A DNA stretch of 6,102 nucleotides from Bacteroidota bacterium. GTDB taxonomy: Bacteria > Bacteroidota > Bacteroidia > Chitinophagales > Chitinophagaceae. How positions within the stretch are numbered: position 1 is the first letter of the stretch; every line of letters begins with the position of its first letter. The position numbers were made by a program, and so were the translations under genes. The notes below the pieces were generated by a model. It did no database searches and was not told the origin of the DNA. It saw only the letters and a list, made by a program, of their open reading frames with translations. The stretch spans positions 1-6,102 of the forward strand of contig CANGUS010000115.1 of the NCBI GenBank assembly GCA_947457085.1, written 5' to 3'. Of this stretch, positions 6,019 through 6,102 are shown piece by piece.

Positions 6019-6102
6019 TGTAAACAAAAAGAGATTATATCCAAGCAACTGTTTATAAACGTTTTAATAAATAACTACTACTTAAAAAAAGCTGCCTTCA
6101 AA

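Larger units (their letters stand above)
5711..6102. other. intergenic regulatory region, no gene seen
   Basis: About 390 bases without a credible coding frame on either strand; the longest short frames (13 codons plus strand, 26 codons minus strand) have no recognisable product or start signal. The stretch holds the leftward promoter of the ALDH7 gene, two inverted repeats (5842-5862 and 5901-5927), a tandem TGTGAAA pair at 5946 and 5957 (11-base spacing, one helical turn), and a rightward promoter at 5990-6018. It therefore looks like the divergent control region between the dehydrogenase and an unseen plus-strand gene starting beyond the window. Confidence 0.6.

Noticed and set aside
1..6102. 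Mobile element, phage, CRISPR, toxin-antitoxin or defence system
   Set aside because: No transposase, integrase, terminal repeats, spaced direct repeats, RNA genes or defence domains were found; every full-length gene belongs to a known housekeeping or transport family.

Overview
The window is AT-rich bacterial DNA that reads as Bacteroidota (Flavobacteriia/Sphingobacteriia/Chitinophagia-like). The evidence is a PF13557-type 'DRPD.TESPYLVPK' outer-membrane protein, a Bacteroidota-style HMG-CoA lyase, TAnnTTTG promoter boxes instead of E. coli-type -10 boxes, and mostly absent Shine-Dalgarno sequences. Genus cannot be fixed from this sequence. It looks like ordinary chromosome: I see no insertion sequence, phage gene, CRISPR array, tRNA or rRNA.

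Layout. (1) The left edge cuts into a plus-strand VIT1/CCC1-family iron/manganese transporter. Its frame is open to the first base and its N-terminus looks like the end of a rubrerythrin-like domain, so it is probably a ferritin-like/VIT fusion. (2) A predicted beta-barrel outer-membrane protein (969-1727) is followed four bases later by hydroxymethylglutaryl-CoA lyase (1732-2580), forming a likely two-gene operon. (3) Convergent to it, with a 4-bp gap, is an NhaD-type Na+/H+ antiporter on the minus strand (2585-3844). (4) Upstream of nhaD lies a decayed fragment of a GNAT acetyltransferase gene (3910-4079, minus), not reported by simple ORF finding because it has lost its start codon and its middle. 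(5) A hairpin-plus-U-tract terminator (4114-4155) ends an ALDH7-family L-piperideine-6-carboxylate/aminoadipate-semialdehyde dehydrogenase (4184-5710, minus). (6) The last 390 bases are non-coding: the dehydrogenase promoter, two small inverted repeats, and a good Bacteroidota promoter firing rightward into a gene beyond the window.

Functionally the genes are loosely related. HMG-CoA lyase (leucine degradation) and the ALDH7 enzyme (lysine degradation) suggest amino-acid catabolism to central metabolites. NhaD and the VIT-type protein handle sodium/proton and transition-metal homeostasis. No new multi-gene system is evident. The observations most worth a second look are the GNAT remnant, the truncated ferritin-like/VIT fusion, the outer-membrane protein/lyase pairing, and the structured regulatory region at the right edge.
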